Shown here: positions 42,657-53,749 of the stretch, piece after piece
Position numbering within the stretch: the first letter of the stretch is position 1
Layout: every line of letters begins with the position of its first letter
Source: Isochrysis galbana
Lineage: Eukaryota; Haptophyta; Isochrysidales; Isochrysidaceae
Direction: 5' to 3'
DNA length: 64,000 bases
Assembly (NCBI GenBank): GCA_018136815.1
Contig: CM030936.1
Span: 2,941,079-3,005,078, forward strand
Translations under genes and position numbers: made by a program
Notes under the pieces: generated by a model
Seen by the model: the letters and a program-made list of their open reading frames with translations, nothing else
What the model was told of the DNA's origin: nothing
Databases searched by the model: none

Positions 42657-43515
42657 TCAAGAAATATCCATAGCTGTGGCTTTCTCGTGCAGTTTCACCC
42701 AGTGCAGGGATTTTTTAATACTTTTATAGTCTCGGGCTATCAGCGCTGTGTCGTCCGCGAATTGGAATTGGCTGATTTTTAGTTTGTATCCATTGAGGTC
42801 TACTCCCTCTATGTCGTCGTCTTTGTTTATGGCTCGGGTGAGCGCCTCCGTAGTAAGGAGGAAGGTGAGCGGGGAGAGCGGACATCCCTGTGGCATGCCG
42901 CTCCCCACGGTGAAGGGGTAGCTTCTTCCCCCGTTGGTTTTTATTGTTCTCACGGGTCGGGCATTTTCGCTCGTGAGCGCTTTGGCTAGGGATTGGAAGT
43001 TCGGGCCGAAGTTGAGTAATTTAAGGGTCAGATGATAGAACTCCCAGCTGACTCTATCAAATGCTTTTTCCCAGTCTAGGGCTAGTATCAAGCCTGGTTC
43101 TCCGGTTTCGTCCAGGTATGCTCTCGTGAGTTGAAGCAGGTGCGTGGCCTCGCTGATGAGCCGTCTCGGCACGAACCCCAGTTGGTTTTCCGATATTATC
43201 CTGCCTATTACTTTGCTTAACCTATTGATTGGTTAATATTTTGGCTAGGATCTTGTAGTCGCTTTGTAGTAGTGTGATCGGTCTGTAGTTTCGCGGGTCT
43301 CGCGCATCTCCCTTTTTATATAGTAGGATTATGTCTCCTTCCCGCATCGTGTACGCAAGTGTCCCCTTGTCTAGTGCTAGATTATACAATTTAGTCAATA
43401 TTGGTGCCGCTAGCTCGTCGTGCGCCTTGCATACTTCTGCCGGTAGTCGGACGATCGGTGGTGGGTCGGTGAGATGGGGGGAGGGGGGGGGGGGAGGGGC
43501 GGTGACCAAAGACAT
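42657..43515 (-). pseudogene. LINE reverse transcriptase fragment
   Basis: Two minus-strand frames form part of a non-LTR retrotransposon reverse transcriptase. The upstream part (43515-43222) has KGDARDPRNYRPITLLQSDY, the downstream part (43172-42657) has LILALDWEKAFDRVSWEFY with the first catalytic Asp, GMPQGCPLSPLTFLL, and FADDTALIARD with the Asp pair. A frameshift at about 43228 separates them. The endonuclease and the start of ORF2 are missing, so the copy is 5'-truncated and dead; the frame also ends early after LHWVKLHEKA. Confidence 0.9.
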
Positions 43516-44295
43516 ACCGCCTATTTACGTTAATGTTATCACCATATATTGTAAAAGTCCCCCGGTCCCAGGGGCCAGGGGGTGCCCTCCGGGTTCCCGC
43601 CCGCGCTCCGGCCGCCCAGAGTTCCCCCGCGGAAAGAGTGAAGGCACGGCGTGCACCTGAGGCACGTTATGTGTTATGTTGCGCGTCTCTTTGTAGGGGC
43701 CCAGCCGATCGGCTTTCCCTATGGGTGTGTCGTTTGGGAGGCTCGCCTCCCCGATTGCCAGGGCGCCATCCCTGGTCGCTCTCGTGGTCGGTCGCTTGTT
43801 TCCTGTACCTGTATGATAATGGCTGTATTCGATCCCTAGTTTTTGTGTTGTCGTTTTGAATGTGTGGCTTGGTGGCTTGGTGCTATAATGTGTCGTTGTC
43901 TATTACGTCGAAAAGAGGACGGAAGTCGTTGACGTCTATTCGTTTCTTTGGTCGCCGGCCCATGTCTGCCTGGGCCCTCCTGGCCGTGTCCGTGGAGTTG
44001 CTGTAGTGCTGTAGTGCACTGCTGCTTTCACAAGGGTGGTGTATGTATCTCGTCAGCATTCTTTTTATGACTAGGTCGTTTGCCTTCATTTGGTACCCCT
44101 CATGCACAGCCAGATTGGCGCTGAGGGGATGAAGGCATTCGCCAAGTTGCTCGTTGCTTCCCGTTAGGTAGGGGACGCTGCATCACTCGGCGGCAGGAAA
44201 GGTGGAGGAAACTCGCGGAAAGCAATAACCAAAAAGACAACGGCTTACGCCCCTATCACCAAATCGCTTTCTATCCACGGGAAAACAAAGGTAGC
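43516..44295. other. Intergenic before the assembly gap
   Basis: Nothing recognised. Part of it could belong to the LINE or to the missing 5' end of the transporter gene, but no exon of that gene can be identified here. Confidence 0.35.
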
Positions 44296-44395
44296 NNNNN
44301 NNNNNNNNNNNNNNNNNNNNNNNNNNNNNNNNNNNNNNNNNNNNNNNNNNNNNNNNNNNNNNNNNNNNNNNNNNNNNNNNNNNNNNNNNNNNNNN
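44296..44395. other. Assembly gap (100 N)
   Basis: A run of exactly 100 N, a conventional scaffold spacer of unknown true size. It interrupts the 5' part of the MFSD5-like gene. Confidence 0.99.
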
Positions 44396-46276
44396 CGTAC
44401 ATTCAGACACAACGTTCGCGGCTTCGACCCGGCTCAACTTGGTGATACCTTTTCGCTAATGTACTTCGGAAATTCCTTATGTGCGATTGTTTCCGGCATT
44501 GTCGCCCAGGCATGCGCGGGCCCAAACACAAGAGCCCATTTTTTGTTGCACCCGAATGACGTGTGGACTCTTGTGGAGAGCGAATTCAATGCCAGCCCTA
44601 TTAGCCTATGCACACCGCTCCTTGAGAGGGCAAGCTTTGCTCCCCGTGAGAACGCCTGCATCCTGACTTATTTGGGAGGTGGCCAGTCTTATGCAGGATG
44701 CAATCAACTCCAACTCCCCAAGAAATGAGCATCTCCCTACTTGGCTTTCTTTGAGTTGAATTGGCCGTCTCCCTTGTTCCAACCAGTGGGCAGCTGATCG
44801 TAAGGCGCTGACGCAAATTGGCTCCGGTCAATGGCACTATGGCGGTTACTGCACACCCTTTGACCTGTCGGCGGTCTGCCTCGTCGTTGCCCTATGTGTC
44901 ATTGCACCGCAATGGAATGAGAACTACGGAGATGCATCGGGTTTGTGCTTCAAAAATCCCGGCGAGCTTTCGCGAGGCGCATTATTTTTCTGTGAAGACT
45001 GCTGCAGCTAGCACTTCCTCGTCACGCTCGCCCGTGTGACCTTCTCCCCTGGCTCGCTGTAGGTACAAATGCCAGCTCTTCCTCCAATGGGGGGCTTTCA
45101 TCGAAACTCTACGATGCACGCATCTTGCTGTGTGGTGCAATCATCTCCTTTTTCGAGGGCTCTATGTACATCTTTGTCTTCAATTGGACGCCAACGTTCT
45201 CGGGTGGCAACGTGGCGCCGCCATATGGCCTCATCTTCGCATCCTTCATGGTACGCGAGAGACTTTGTGTGCTCCCTACGCGAATGTTCTGGATGTGTAG
45301 CTCAACTTCGTGGTCATGAAGCGAGACTACGAGATGTGTTAGCTATAGGCATGAGCCAGCTAACACATCTCATGACACCGTTCTCATGGCCTTTCTTTTG
45401 AGATTAATGCTCGCATGTTCCCTTTTGGATAGGAACTCCCTTCCGATGCCTTTCGGGCACCCTTACCTCACATCACACTGGTTTATCTATTCGTGCATGT
45501 TGTGCTATGCAGGTTGCCTGCATGGGCGGCTCGTCTCTGTTCACGATTCTCTCACGCTCCTCCTCGCCAAACGACATTGTTCGCGGCCTGACGCTCGCTT
45601 CAGCCGCAGCCCTCGCGATCCCTATGCTCACGGAGAATAAAGCCGTGATCCTTGCAGCCTTCTTGGTGTTCGAAGGGTGCGCGATCCCTCGATCGGCAGC
45701 ACGCGCGGCCCATTTCTAAAGCGTGGTACGAAGCAATAGAAATAGTACGAGGCAAGCGTTTGGCACGAAATTCCCTATCCCACCCCCGACGTCACCCCAA
45801 ATAACTCCTTCGCTCATAGATGTGTTGGCCTCTACTGGCCCTCAATCGGCACCGTCAAGTCTCGCATCGTGCCAGAAGAGGTGAAAACGAGTGCATTTTG
45901 CAATGACTTGATTGCATGGGAACTTGTACCCAAAGGATCGTTGCCCTGTGCTTATTGCTTGCGACATGTACGGCACAAGAGGCGTCCAAGTCAGTATGCT
46001 ATGGATCGATTTGACGGTCTGGCCCAAATGTGATCCCAATCACAGGTGCGAGCAACAGTGTACAACATTTTCCGCGTTCCACTGAATGCAGTGGTGGTGA
46101 CGGTGTTATTGAACAACATGAGCACAGCGACGGCTTTTTTCTGGTGCGCTATCATGTTGGCTGGCGCCTTCATTGCGGCAATGCTTCTCAACAAGATAGT
46201 CATGCACACAGTTGCAGCACGGAAGGCAGAGGATTTGGAAGATGGATCTTCGCTAATGGCCGCACGCGAAAATTGA
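44396..46276 (+). CDS. MFSD5: MFSD5-type molybdate-anion transporter, 5' end missing
   Basis: Six visible exons: 44396-44509, 44787-44940, 45063-45250, 45513-45676, 45820-45880, 46046-46276. The MFSD5 family (molybdate-anion transporters) is recognised from FEGSMYIFVFNWTPTFS, PYGLIFASFM, CVGLYWPSIGTVKSRIVPEE and YNIFRVPLNAVVVTVLLN, plus PQWNENYG after a helix. Phases agree at every join. The first visible intron would begin with GC (CAG/GCATGC), a rare GC-AG intron, unless the exon ends elsewhere. The N-terminal helices (perhaps 4 of 12) are in or beyond the N gap. The last exon ends in a polar tail LEDGSSLMAAREN. The visible exons are intact, so the gene is probably functional. Confidence 0.88.
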
Positions 46277-47400
46277 CTTTATCGGCAGACAAGGGAGCAC
46301 CAATGTGCATCGAAGGCAATATCCGCAGGACACTGCACGCCGTCCATAGTGCGATAATGAGGGGCTAAGTCGCCTCGGCTTGGCCACATGGTCAGCGTTA
46401 GCCATTATGCATTTTGCCTGCGTTGAATTGGCGAACAGCTGTTATTGTTCGTGTTGATGCGCTGCGGCACTACCGTGGATGGGAGCTTGTGTGTGTGTGT
46501 GTCACGTAAACGGCAATTCGAAATTGCCCTCTATGCTTGCCATTTCCACTTTCTACCCCTCCCTCATGTATCATCAAGCATATCCCCTCTTGTGGGCGGG
46601 AGGAGATCACGGGCGGCCACATTGCTCAGAGCAAGGGGATCGTGTCCCCTTCTCTTTTCTCTCGTAGGTTGAACACTCGTTTAAACGGCAAGCACAATGT
46701 ACAATGTGACTACACAAGGCGCCCCGCACAGCAAACCAAATTCAGAAGGAGCGCTCCCCCCCCCCCCCCCCCCCCCCCCGTGGCAGATTCCCAGGGTGCC
46801 GGGGGCTTGGCCGCTGGCCGCTCGCGGCCGCTGCCCCTCCCCATGAACCACGGACCCACGACCCACGACTGCGGCCGGTAGGTCGACGCCGTAGCGTCTC
46901 TCTCCGGGAAGAGCCGCCGGAGGGAAGGGGGAAGTGGTGCCCGAATTTGTTTGGTCGTTTGGTCTGTGGGTGACCTTTTTGCTCACATCGTGCGTCATGG
47001 AGCGCGCCGCTCCCCTCCTCTTCCTCTTCCTCTCGCGCCGTCCAAGCCGTCAGTGCGGACGATCACCCACGGACACTCCGATGTCGCCAAACAAAGCGCC
47101 CGCGCAACGAGCCTCAGTCGGAGATGATCAACCCCGGGCGGAGACCATAAACAGCCTACATTGTCATTGCCAACGTTGTATTTGTCATCGCGATTGTTAA
47201 TAGTCAAGGAACAAGTAATGGCACTGCTAACTCACTCTCAAACATAGGGGATAGGCTACTATTAGCTATCGGTACTTCTATAGCTAGTAGTATATAGCTA
47301 TAGAAAACATCTAAAGATTCCGGGCTAACACCTACTATATCTAGGTACTCCTACCTACCTCCTCGCTGACACCGCCCTTTCTTCCCTTCTCTCCACCTTC
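46277..47400. other. Intergenic, C-run and GC-rich blocks only
   Basis: A C-run of about 24 bases at 46757-46780 lies in a GC-rich block; CATGGAGCGCGCCGC at 46998 resembles the starts at 38399 and 54098. 47225-47345 is rich in CTATAGCTA palindromes. No gene supported. Confidence 0.4.
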
Positions 47401-47921
47401 TTCCTCTCCTCCCTTTCCCCCACCATTCCTTTGTCTTCAGTATCAGGGGTGCGGCCCAGGTGCGCTACCGTGGGCGCCAAGGAACGCTACCCGTCGATGT
47501 GGGCACTCATCGAGCCATACATGGGCCGTTGGTTGGTGCAAGGCAAAGCTCATGCTCGTTGGCGACTACTCTGACGAGTACGAGAATATTCCAAAGACCA
47601 AATACATTGGCATCGGAGACGGGGCGGCCGTCGCGTACCTCTGCATGGAATACATCACGGCGGTCGCGTACGTCAGCCACGTTGAGGCTCGCCATGCGAG
47701 CGGCGACCAGATATTGAGGAATCTCATACTTCATTCAGCTTGTCCAGCTGCACTGCACCTCCTTCATCCGGTGACAAGCCGAGACAAGCTACAATAGCAA
47801 GATCGTCAACCCAGCCCGGAGTGAGGTGAGCTGCAGCGAATTGGGGGTCGAATACATGTATGTACCACGCGAGCCAACTTGTACACCGTTGTACAGTCGA
47901 AATTATCCTGGCAATTACCAT
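47401..47921. other. Possible gene relic
   Basis: Open frames on both strands have protein-like pieces: plus MLVGDYSDEYENIPKTKYIG, minus AHLTPGWVDDLAIVACLGLS, the latter with a faint likeness to DUF1232. None is complete or has conserved neighbours. Listed only as a candidate. Confidence 0.2.
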
Positions 47922-48164
47922 TCAATCGGTCCCTCCTCCTCCTCCTCGTCACTGTCGTCTACAGTGTCCACAACTGTCTGGGATGGGAGCGCGGGCGCGG
48001 GCGCGGGCGTGGGCTCATCCATCACCTCCTCTTCCACCTCGTCCACAATGGTTCGGCGGCGCTTGCGCACATGCGGCATGGGGCATGGGGATGGGGGCGG
48101 GGCGGGGGGCAAGGGCAAGGGCGTCGAGCGTGGGGGCGTGGGGGGGGGGGGGGGGGACGCCCGT

Positions 48165-48345
48165 GCCCCCCAAATTTCGATCAAAAATTTATATTTTGAG
48201 CCCAACCCCAAATTTCACAAAAAAATTCTCGAAAGTCTGGCGTTTGCCAACAGGGGGGTGGATGGTTCTCGCCCCCCATGAGGGGAGTCGAGAGAGTGGG
48301 GGGGGCGCGAGGCCCCCCTCCATGGCGACCAATCATAAGATTAGT
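48165..48345 (+). repeat. GGGGGCGCGAGGCCCCC repeat with CCAATCATAAGATTAGTG end, copy 2
   Basis: 48250-48345 is a direct copy of 4735-4845; the preceding AT-rich part (48165-48245) echoes about 7025-7115 in reverse orientation. Confidence 0.65.
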
Positions 48346-48608
48346 GCTAGATCACGATGATACATACCCTACCACAAAACCAACGACCTTTTTTCGGAAA
48401 ACCAACGTTAACACCCCGGAATCAATAGACATTGACATACGATGAACAAACCTCTTCCCTTTCACACACGCAAAGATGTCTCGTCAGCTTGCGAGCTCTC
48501 ATGGATTTGGAGCTCGCACCGATATCAGTACTCATATCAGCTCGCAAGCCTCAAAAACAAAACTCCCCTCTCTATGCGAAGCCTCAAAAACAAAACTCCT
48601 CACCTCCA

Positions 48609-48706
48609 CACTCCACATTCAGGCCTCGTCATCGCTCTCGTCAGAGTCCTCTGGCTCGTCAGGAATCATTTCCAACTCCCAGGGCAGAACCTTGCTCTCC
48701 CACTCA
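48609..48706 (-). pseudogene. C-terminal tail of a second hAT transposase
   Basis: The minus strand encodes EWESKVLPWELEMIPDEPED and an acidic end, matching the tail of the 11081-11645 fragment (DWESHVLPWELEMVVDEPED) and not the neighbouring transposase. It is fused directly to the end of the hAT at 48707. Confidence 0.7.
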
Positions 48707-51700
48707 GCTGTCGCATTCGCGAATCGACACTCGTTAGGCTTCGCTCTTCTCTTCGTCGTTCGGTATTTATCGTTATAATTCTCTCGTTCTCGTTCTCGGT
48801 CAAAAGCTTCGCTTGGATGCATGGGATCGTGGGTTGTGGAGCGCCCTCTCTCTTTCTCTCGAAAGAGAAGGGAAGTTTCCCTACCTTTCTTCCTCCCAGG
48901 CGCCTCGCAGATAGGTTTAATTTGCTATCTCCCCTGCGGTTCTTTATCTGCTTCTGGGGGCAATCAGGTTTAATTTGCGACCTCTTCGTATCTCCCCCTT
49001 AGGCACATCGCACTCCTTTCGTCTTATTTGGTAGGTCTCTTGGAATCTTGTGCAGCAGGATTGCCCCTCGTTTCCCCGTTATGGTGCGATTCCCGTTCCA
49101 GACAAGATCGCCAACAGATCGCCCTTTGATCGTCGTCCGTCGTTGTCTGATCGGAGTGTTTGGGTTTGATTTCAGTCGAGTTATGTGAGAAAGTCGTGGG
49201 GCGAGAGTCGGGGTGTTTTCCTGGGTGTCTCTGTCCGTCGTCCTGTCGCCAGTCGTCATCCGTCGTCGCTCTCGCTCTCGTCGCTCTCGCTCTCGTAACA
49301 CTCGTACCCAACAAACTCGCCTCGCCTCGCCAGCCCCTGCCATCACAGCCCTCCTCTCACTCGCCCTCGCCTCTCGCCGCTCGTTCCATGTCGTTCTCGC
49401 CGCCGTCCTCGCCCTCGCTCAAGCCCGCCTGCCCGCCTTCCTCTGCTGACGGGCTTCAGCCCGTCATCGTCTCCGAAGCCGTCTCCTCAGCCGCGCCTGC
49501 CGCCGGCTTGCCACCTTCCTCATTGCCCTCAGGCCCTAAGGGCCAGCCCAATTCGTCATCAGCAAGCTGGGATTCCATCAAGAGATTTGTGTGAGCTCGC
49601 ACAAGCCTGTCCACCGTCCTTTGGCCGAGTCTATTGCGCTTCTTTGAGTGGATCCAACCTTCAACAGACCAAGAATGCTCGCACCCTGATGCGGAGCAGT
49701 CCATCGAAAGCAGGCCGAGGCGCATCGCCGCCCAACGAAGATGTTTCCAAGGCGCGAGGTAGATCTTTGCCCATTTGTAGGACGCCATATTCTTGGCGTA
49801 CGATGAGAAAGCACAATCATCGGTCAAGTCGTGTGTACCTACTGCAAGAGCCTCTTCAAAATCTGCAAGCTCAGCGAGCAGAACAGGTAACGGATGCTCA
49901 TCGTTCGACATCTGGCGCAAAACCTGTTTCACCTCTTGCATCTCAGATGTGGAAAAGTCGCGCCGGCAAAATTCTGGCTCAAAGCGGTATGCCGCAGTCA
50001 TTGCAGAAACATGGAAGTACTCCCATCGGGCCATGAATATGGTGTGTATCTTGCGACGAATTCTCTCTGGCACATTAGGAATAGTATTGCCGTAAAACGA
50101 ATCGAGTTGCAGCATGTAACCGTAGACTTTTCCCAGCATTGCTCCCTCCTTGCCATCAGTGAGTCGCAACATTCGAAGGGCTGGCTCCAAAATGATGATG
50201 CACATCGAAACTGTGTCTTGAAGGCTGTCATCTCTAATGCAACGTTTGACTTCAGCTCCTTTATCTCTCACATCCCGGCTTTGCTTCGATCGAGAGCCAC
50301 GCAGTAAACACCTGGTCAATAACGAGCTTGTCCAAGATGGGATGGACATTCTTGAAGCGAATGAGCATGAGGAGCTTAGAGGCAAAGCGTGTCTCACAAA
50401 AGCGCACGAGCTCAGTCCCACCCTTAGGCCTACTCTCAGGGGGAATCTCCTTAGCAAGCTCCCGGTATCGCGCCAACGGTTTCTGATGATATATGATAAA
50501 CTTCACGACGTCCCAGACACAATCCACGCATTTGCTGAACTCATCCTCCCCCCAATCAAATTCACGATCGAGGCCTTTCACTCGAATCGTTGGCTTGTCC
50601 GAGAATACATTCTTCATGAAATTGTCTATCGAATGAGCTGGACAAATAAAGGTCAAGACATGCGGGGCCTTCACCTGGATGAGCGGGAACGCTGCTTTAC
50701 AGGCCCCGTCCATGCAAACGCCGACCACAAGACCTGGCTCAAAGGAATCAATGTGCTTGAGGATGAATTTTGCTATGAAGGCGGCGTCCTTAGTCTCTCC
50801 GGATGTGTCGATCGCCTCCAAAAAGTAGGACCCAGCAGGGATGCTAGCCAACGCGTTGACGATCGGCCGGTTTTGGACACTGGTCCAGCCATCCGAGATA
50901 AGTACGAGGCCAGTGATATGGGCCAGCCCCATCACCTTGGCCCTGACCCGTGTGTTGAGAGCGGCGTCGAACGCCGGGAGAACTTTAGAGGTCATTTTAA
51001 GACGATGGGGCAAGACAGGCCCATCGCTATCATACATTTGCTTACCACTTTTTGCCGTGACGCACACAGCTTCTCGAAAATCCGGATCGTCGAAAATGTT
51101 GAGCGGCAAGGCCTTCTTGATCACAACCTTCAGCCACGCCTCTGCGACCTGCGATGGGGCAACCGCTCCAAAGTGTTTCGAGGCTGCCGCCACGCGCCGC
51201 TCCTGCCTGGCTGCCTCCTTCTCTACCTCCAACTCCATCGTGGCTTTTTGCTCCGAGCGCCGCTTGCGCAGCTCCGCGACCACCTGCGCGTGCCGCTCTT
51301 TCCAAGCCGCTGCTGGCGTGCACAGCCGAATGCTTCGCGGCTTGAGCGACCCATCGAGGTGGCACCTGATCTGGCTCGGCCCTCCAGTGAAGTACAGGCC
51401 ACAGAAGAGGCACTGCTTCTTCTTCACGGAGTGCGAGCGACCGGCTACCTCATCGACTGTCGACCATTCCAGCTGGGTGCCCTCAAGGCTCGCGATGCGC
51501 GCGCGGCCCCATGCGATCAGCGCGCCTGCCTCTCCCTCTCCCAGCGCGCCATCGCCAGTGTTGCCACTGCCTCCATCCATGATGCTGCCACTGCCCTGAG
51601 CCCAGACTGCCAGCGAGAGCGAGCGAGCAGCACCCCCCGGGCAGCGGCGACGCACCCCGCGTCGCGACGGCACATATACAGACTTCATAAAAAGTAAAAA

Positions 51701-51720
51701 AATCGAAAGTAAAGAGCCTC
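48707..51720 (-). mobile_element. hAT transposon with nearly complete transposase
   Basis: The transposase lies on the minus strand from the ATG at 51688 to the stop at 49456. Order: BED-type zinc finger (CLFCGLYFTGGPSQIRCHL; Cys93, Cys96, His110), the DUF659 catalytic part with SDGWTS (Asp266) and VCMDGACKAAF (Asp327), FCETRFASKLLML, then the C-terminal dimerisation domain with ASYKWAKIYLAPWKHLRWA and SCSASGCEHSWSVEGWIHSK. One frameshift at about 50262-50310 splits it into two frames (51688-50261 and 50457-49456); otherwise the domains are present. The 3' untranslated end 48707-49455 also occurs at 30.9-31.6 kb. I could not fix both terminal repeats or a target duplication. Confidence 0.88.
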
Positions 51721-52228
51721 TAGAGTGAGTTTTGTTTTCCCACCTCAGAGCTGATAACTGATATCAGTGATTTGGCAAAACAGAGCTGTTACTGACACTG
51801 TAAGCTTATAACAGTACTGATGAGACATCTTTGCACACACGTCGTATTTTGCTTGGCGCTTGGCGGCTTGGCGACGCAAAGGATAGTGGAGAGGGCCTGT
51901 TTTCCCGCGCCGGCCTGTGGAGTGCTCGCTTCTGCGATTGCGATTGCGGGCCCCGTGTCGTGGAGCCGCGAAGGATCCCGAGCAGAAGGAGCGGGATCCC
52001 ACCGGCCGCCGTCTTCATCGGCTGGATCCACGCGCTCTCGTGCGCCGCACCGATCGGGATCTGGCAATCACGAGCAATCACGCCGCGAGATCCCCAACTT
52101 GGCTCTTCCTCGCTCTCTGCTTAAAACCCTTAATAAGGGAGATCCACCTAGGTACCCGATTCTCGAAACCAGGCGTCGCCCGTGCGAGAGGCCTCGCCAG
52201 CCGCCGCGCCATTGGAGCAGGCACAAGC
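51721..52228. other. Region between hAT transposase and next gene
   Basis: Contains CTGATATCAG palindromes near 51752-51770 that resemble sequence at 11718-11750 behind the other hAT fragment, perhaps subterminal sites of the transposon. It then becomes the 5' flank of the gene at 52229, whose frame stays open upstream without conserved sequence. Confidence 0.45.
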
Positions 52229-53749
52229 ATGAGCCTCGTCCGCAGGCGGACGCCGAGCTCGCACGCCTCCGAGAGCGCCGTTGCCACCGTGCCACCGCCG
52301 CCTCTTCTTCCCGAGCTGCTTGCGGGCACCGTGGCCACCGCAAAGAGCCAGGTGTTGGTCAAGGCAGGAGAGAAGATTGTGGTTTGGGCACGCGACGGCA
52401 GATCAGAGGTTCGCGCAGGCTACTCCGTCGTCCAGCTGCGGCCTGGAGACTCGTTTGACTTTCTGACGAATTGCGTTGCGGGGGCGACAGAGTATCTAGA
52501 GATAACCCGGCCAAATGGAGAACAGGAGCTACTCAGGGGACCGACCAACCGATGGGTTCTGAGAAATGGGATGGACCCGTTCACCGCTGACACCGTCCTT
52601 GTGAAACCTGCATTCATGCTCTCCACATCAGAGGTCCTCGTCTCGTACACATCGAACGGACAGGATGGCTCGCTCGTTCGGGAGCTCATCACGGGTGGTC
52701 AAGGGGGCCAGATGTTCGTCCCTGAACTCGGTCAACATGTCCACACTTTCTCATGGTCCAATCCAGAAACCGGTGAGGCTGAAGGTTGGACTTTTTCAAT
52801 CCTAAACTTCCGTGCTGCGCAGAGCCTCAAGTTGCTCGTGAATGAGGTGTTGCTTGATGACAAGAGGTACGACGTGATTCTCTTGATGCCCTACAAATGG
52901 AAGAACGGATTGGCGGGGATTGAGAAGCTTTTGCAATACGGTGGCGATGATCCCATCCCCTTATTGCAGCGGGCTGCAAGAGCGGATTTGATGATGCAAG
53001 GAGGGCACGACGGCAGCTGGTCACAATTAAAGGAATTTGTGGAAACCATTGGGATGGAGCTTGCTATGGATGCATCCGGTGACGAGGCACAGCCCGCTGA
53101 GGCCGATGGAAATGACACAAGTGCTACCGCGGCCACCGGCGAGGAAGAGCGGAAGATCATAGATAATGCAGCAAAGGTCACCGTCTTCCTTTGGAAGGAG
53201 CTGGTTGCACCGCTCACCCATGCAGAGCGCCTCGAATTGATAGCTCTAGAGAATAAGCTCAACGTCGAGGTAGAGTTGCAAGCGGAGATAGCAGCACAGG
53301 AAATCCAATTATCGCATATGGGAGCATGGAGCGCACAATGGCTTGCACACATGAAACAGGCCACGCAAATCGAGGCTGAGAGTATGGCCGAGATAGCTGC
53401 GATTGCAAAGGGGGCCGCCGGTGCCGACAAATCCTATTCTCGTGTCGCCGCTTGCTGCTGTTGCTCAGTTGCCGTCAAAACGAGCGGCGGTATCTGGGCG
53501 CAGCTTCACGGAGAAGGGAGCGGTAAGGGAGTCGGAGTCGGCAAGAGTGGACAAAGTTACGACACTCAAGTCTCAGGGGGTACCTCGGGCTCCTACCAGT
53601 ACGACTTCAACAGCCGGTTTGGCGGTGGCAAATTGGGCACTTCTACCAAGGTTAATGCAGACACTGCGGTGAGCTCAGAGAGTCAGGTGAAGCCGCTCGC
53701 TGAAGCTGTTGCTCACACATCCGTCGGCGAACCCGTTTCGAAAGCATAA
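52229..53749 (+). CDS. Uncharacterised 506-aa protein with vault/SPFH-like features
   Basis: ATG at 52229 opens MSLVRRRTPSSHASESAVAT; no intron. Residues 40-230 are beta-rich with repeating units (GEKIVVWARDGRSEVRAGYS, LRGPTNRWVLRNG, ELITGGQGGQMFVPELGQHV, HTFSWSNPETGEAEGW); the GP...W and GG..F.P......FSW patterns faintly recall major vault protein repeats leading into an SPFH-like domain (FRAAQSLKLLVNEVLLD). Residues 330-420 form an Ala/Glu-rich helix (ERLELIALENKLNVEVELQA). The C-terminus (420-506) has a CCCCS cluster and a Gly/Ser-rich region. The vault/SPFH link is my inference from pattern only. Confidence 0.75.
   Translation: MSLVRRRTPSSHASESAVATVPPPPLLPELLAGTVATAKSQVLVKAGEKIVVWARDGRSEVRAGYSVVQLRPGDSFDFLTNCVAGATEYLEITRPNGEQELLRGPTNRWVLRNGMDPFTADTVLVKPAFMLSTSEVLVSYTSNGQDGSLVRELITGGQGGQMFVPELGQHVHTFSWSNPETGEAEGWTFSILNFRAAQSLKLLVNEVLLDDKRYDVILLMPYKWKNGLAGIEKLLQYGGDDPIPLLQRAARADLMMQGGHDGSWSQLKEFVETIGMELAMDASGDEAQPAEADGNDTSATAATGEEERKIIDNAAKVTVFLWKELVAPLTHAERLELIALENKLNVEVELQAEIAAQEIQLSHMGAWSAQWLAHMKQATQIEAESMAEIAAIAKGAAGADKSYSRVAACCCCSVAVKTSGGIWAQLHGEGSGKGVGVGKSGQSYDTQVSGGTSGSYQYDFNSRFGGGKLGTSTKVNADTAVSSESQVKPLAEAVAHTSVGEPVSKA

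Noticed and set aside
47724-47921. DUF1232 protein fragment
   Set aside because: Only one short motif (WVDDLAIV) fits; no second conserved block and stops on both sides.
50237-51697. 486-aa plus-strand ORF
   Set aside because: It lies opposite a hAT transposase with all family motifs on the minus strand; its own sequence has no motif or codon pattern.
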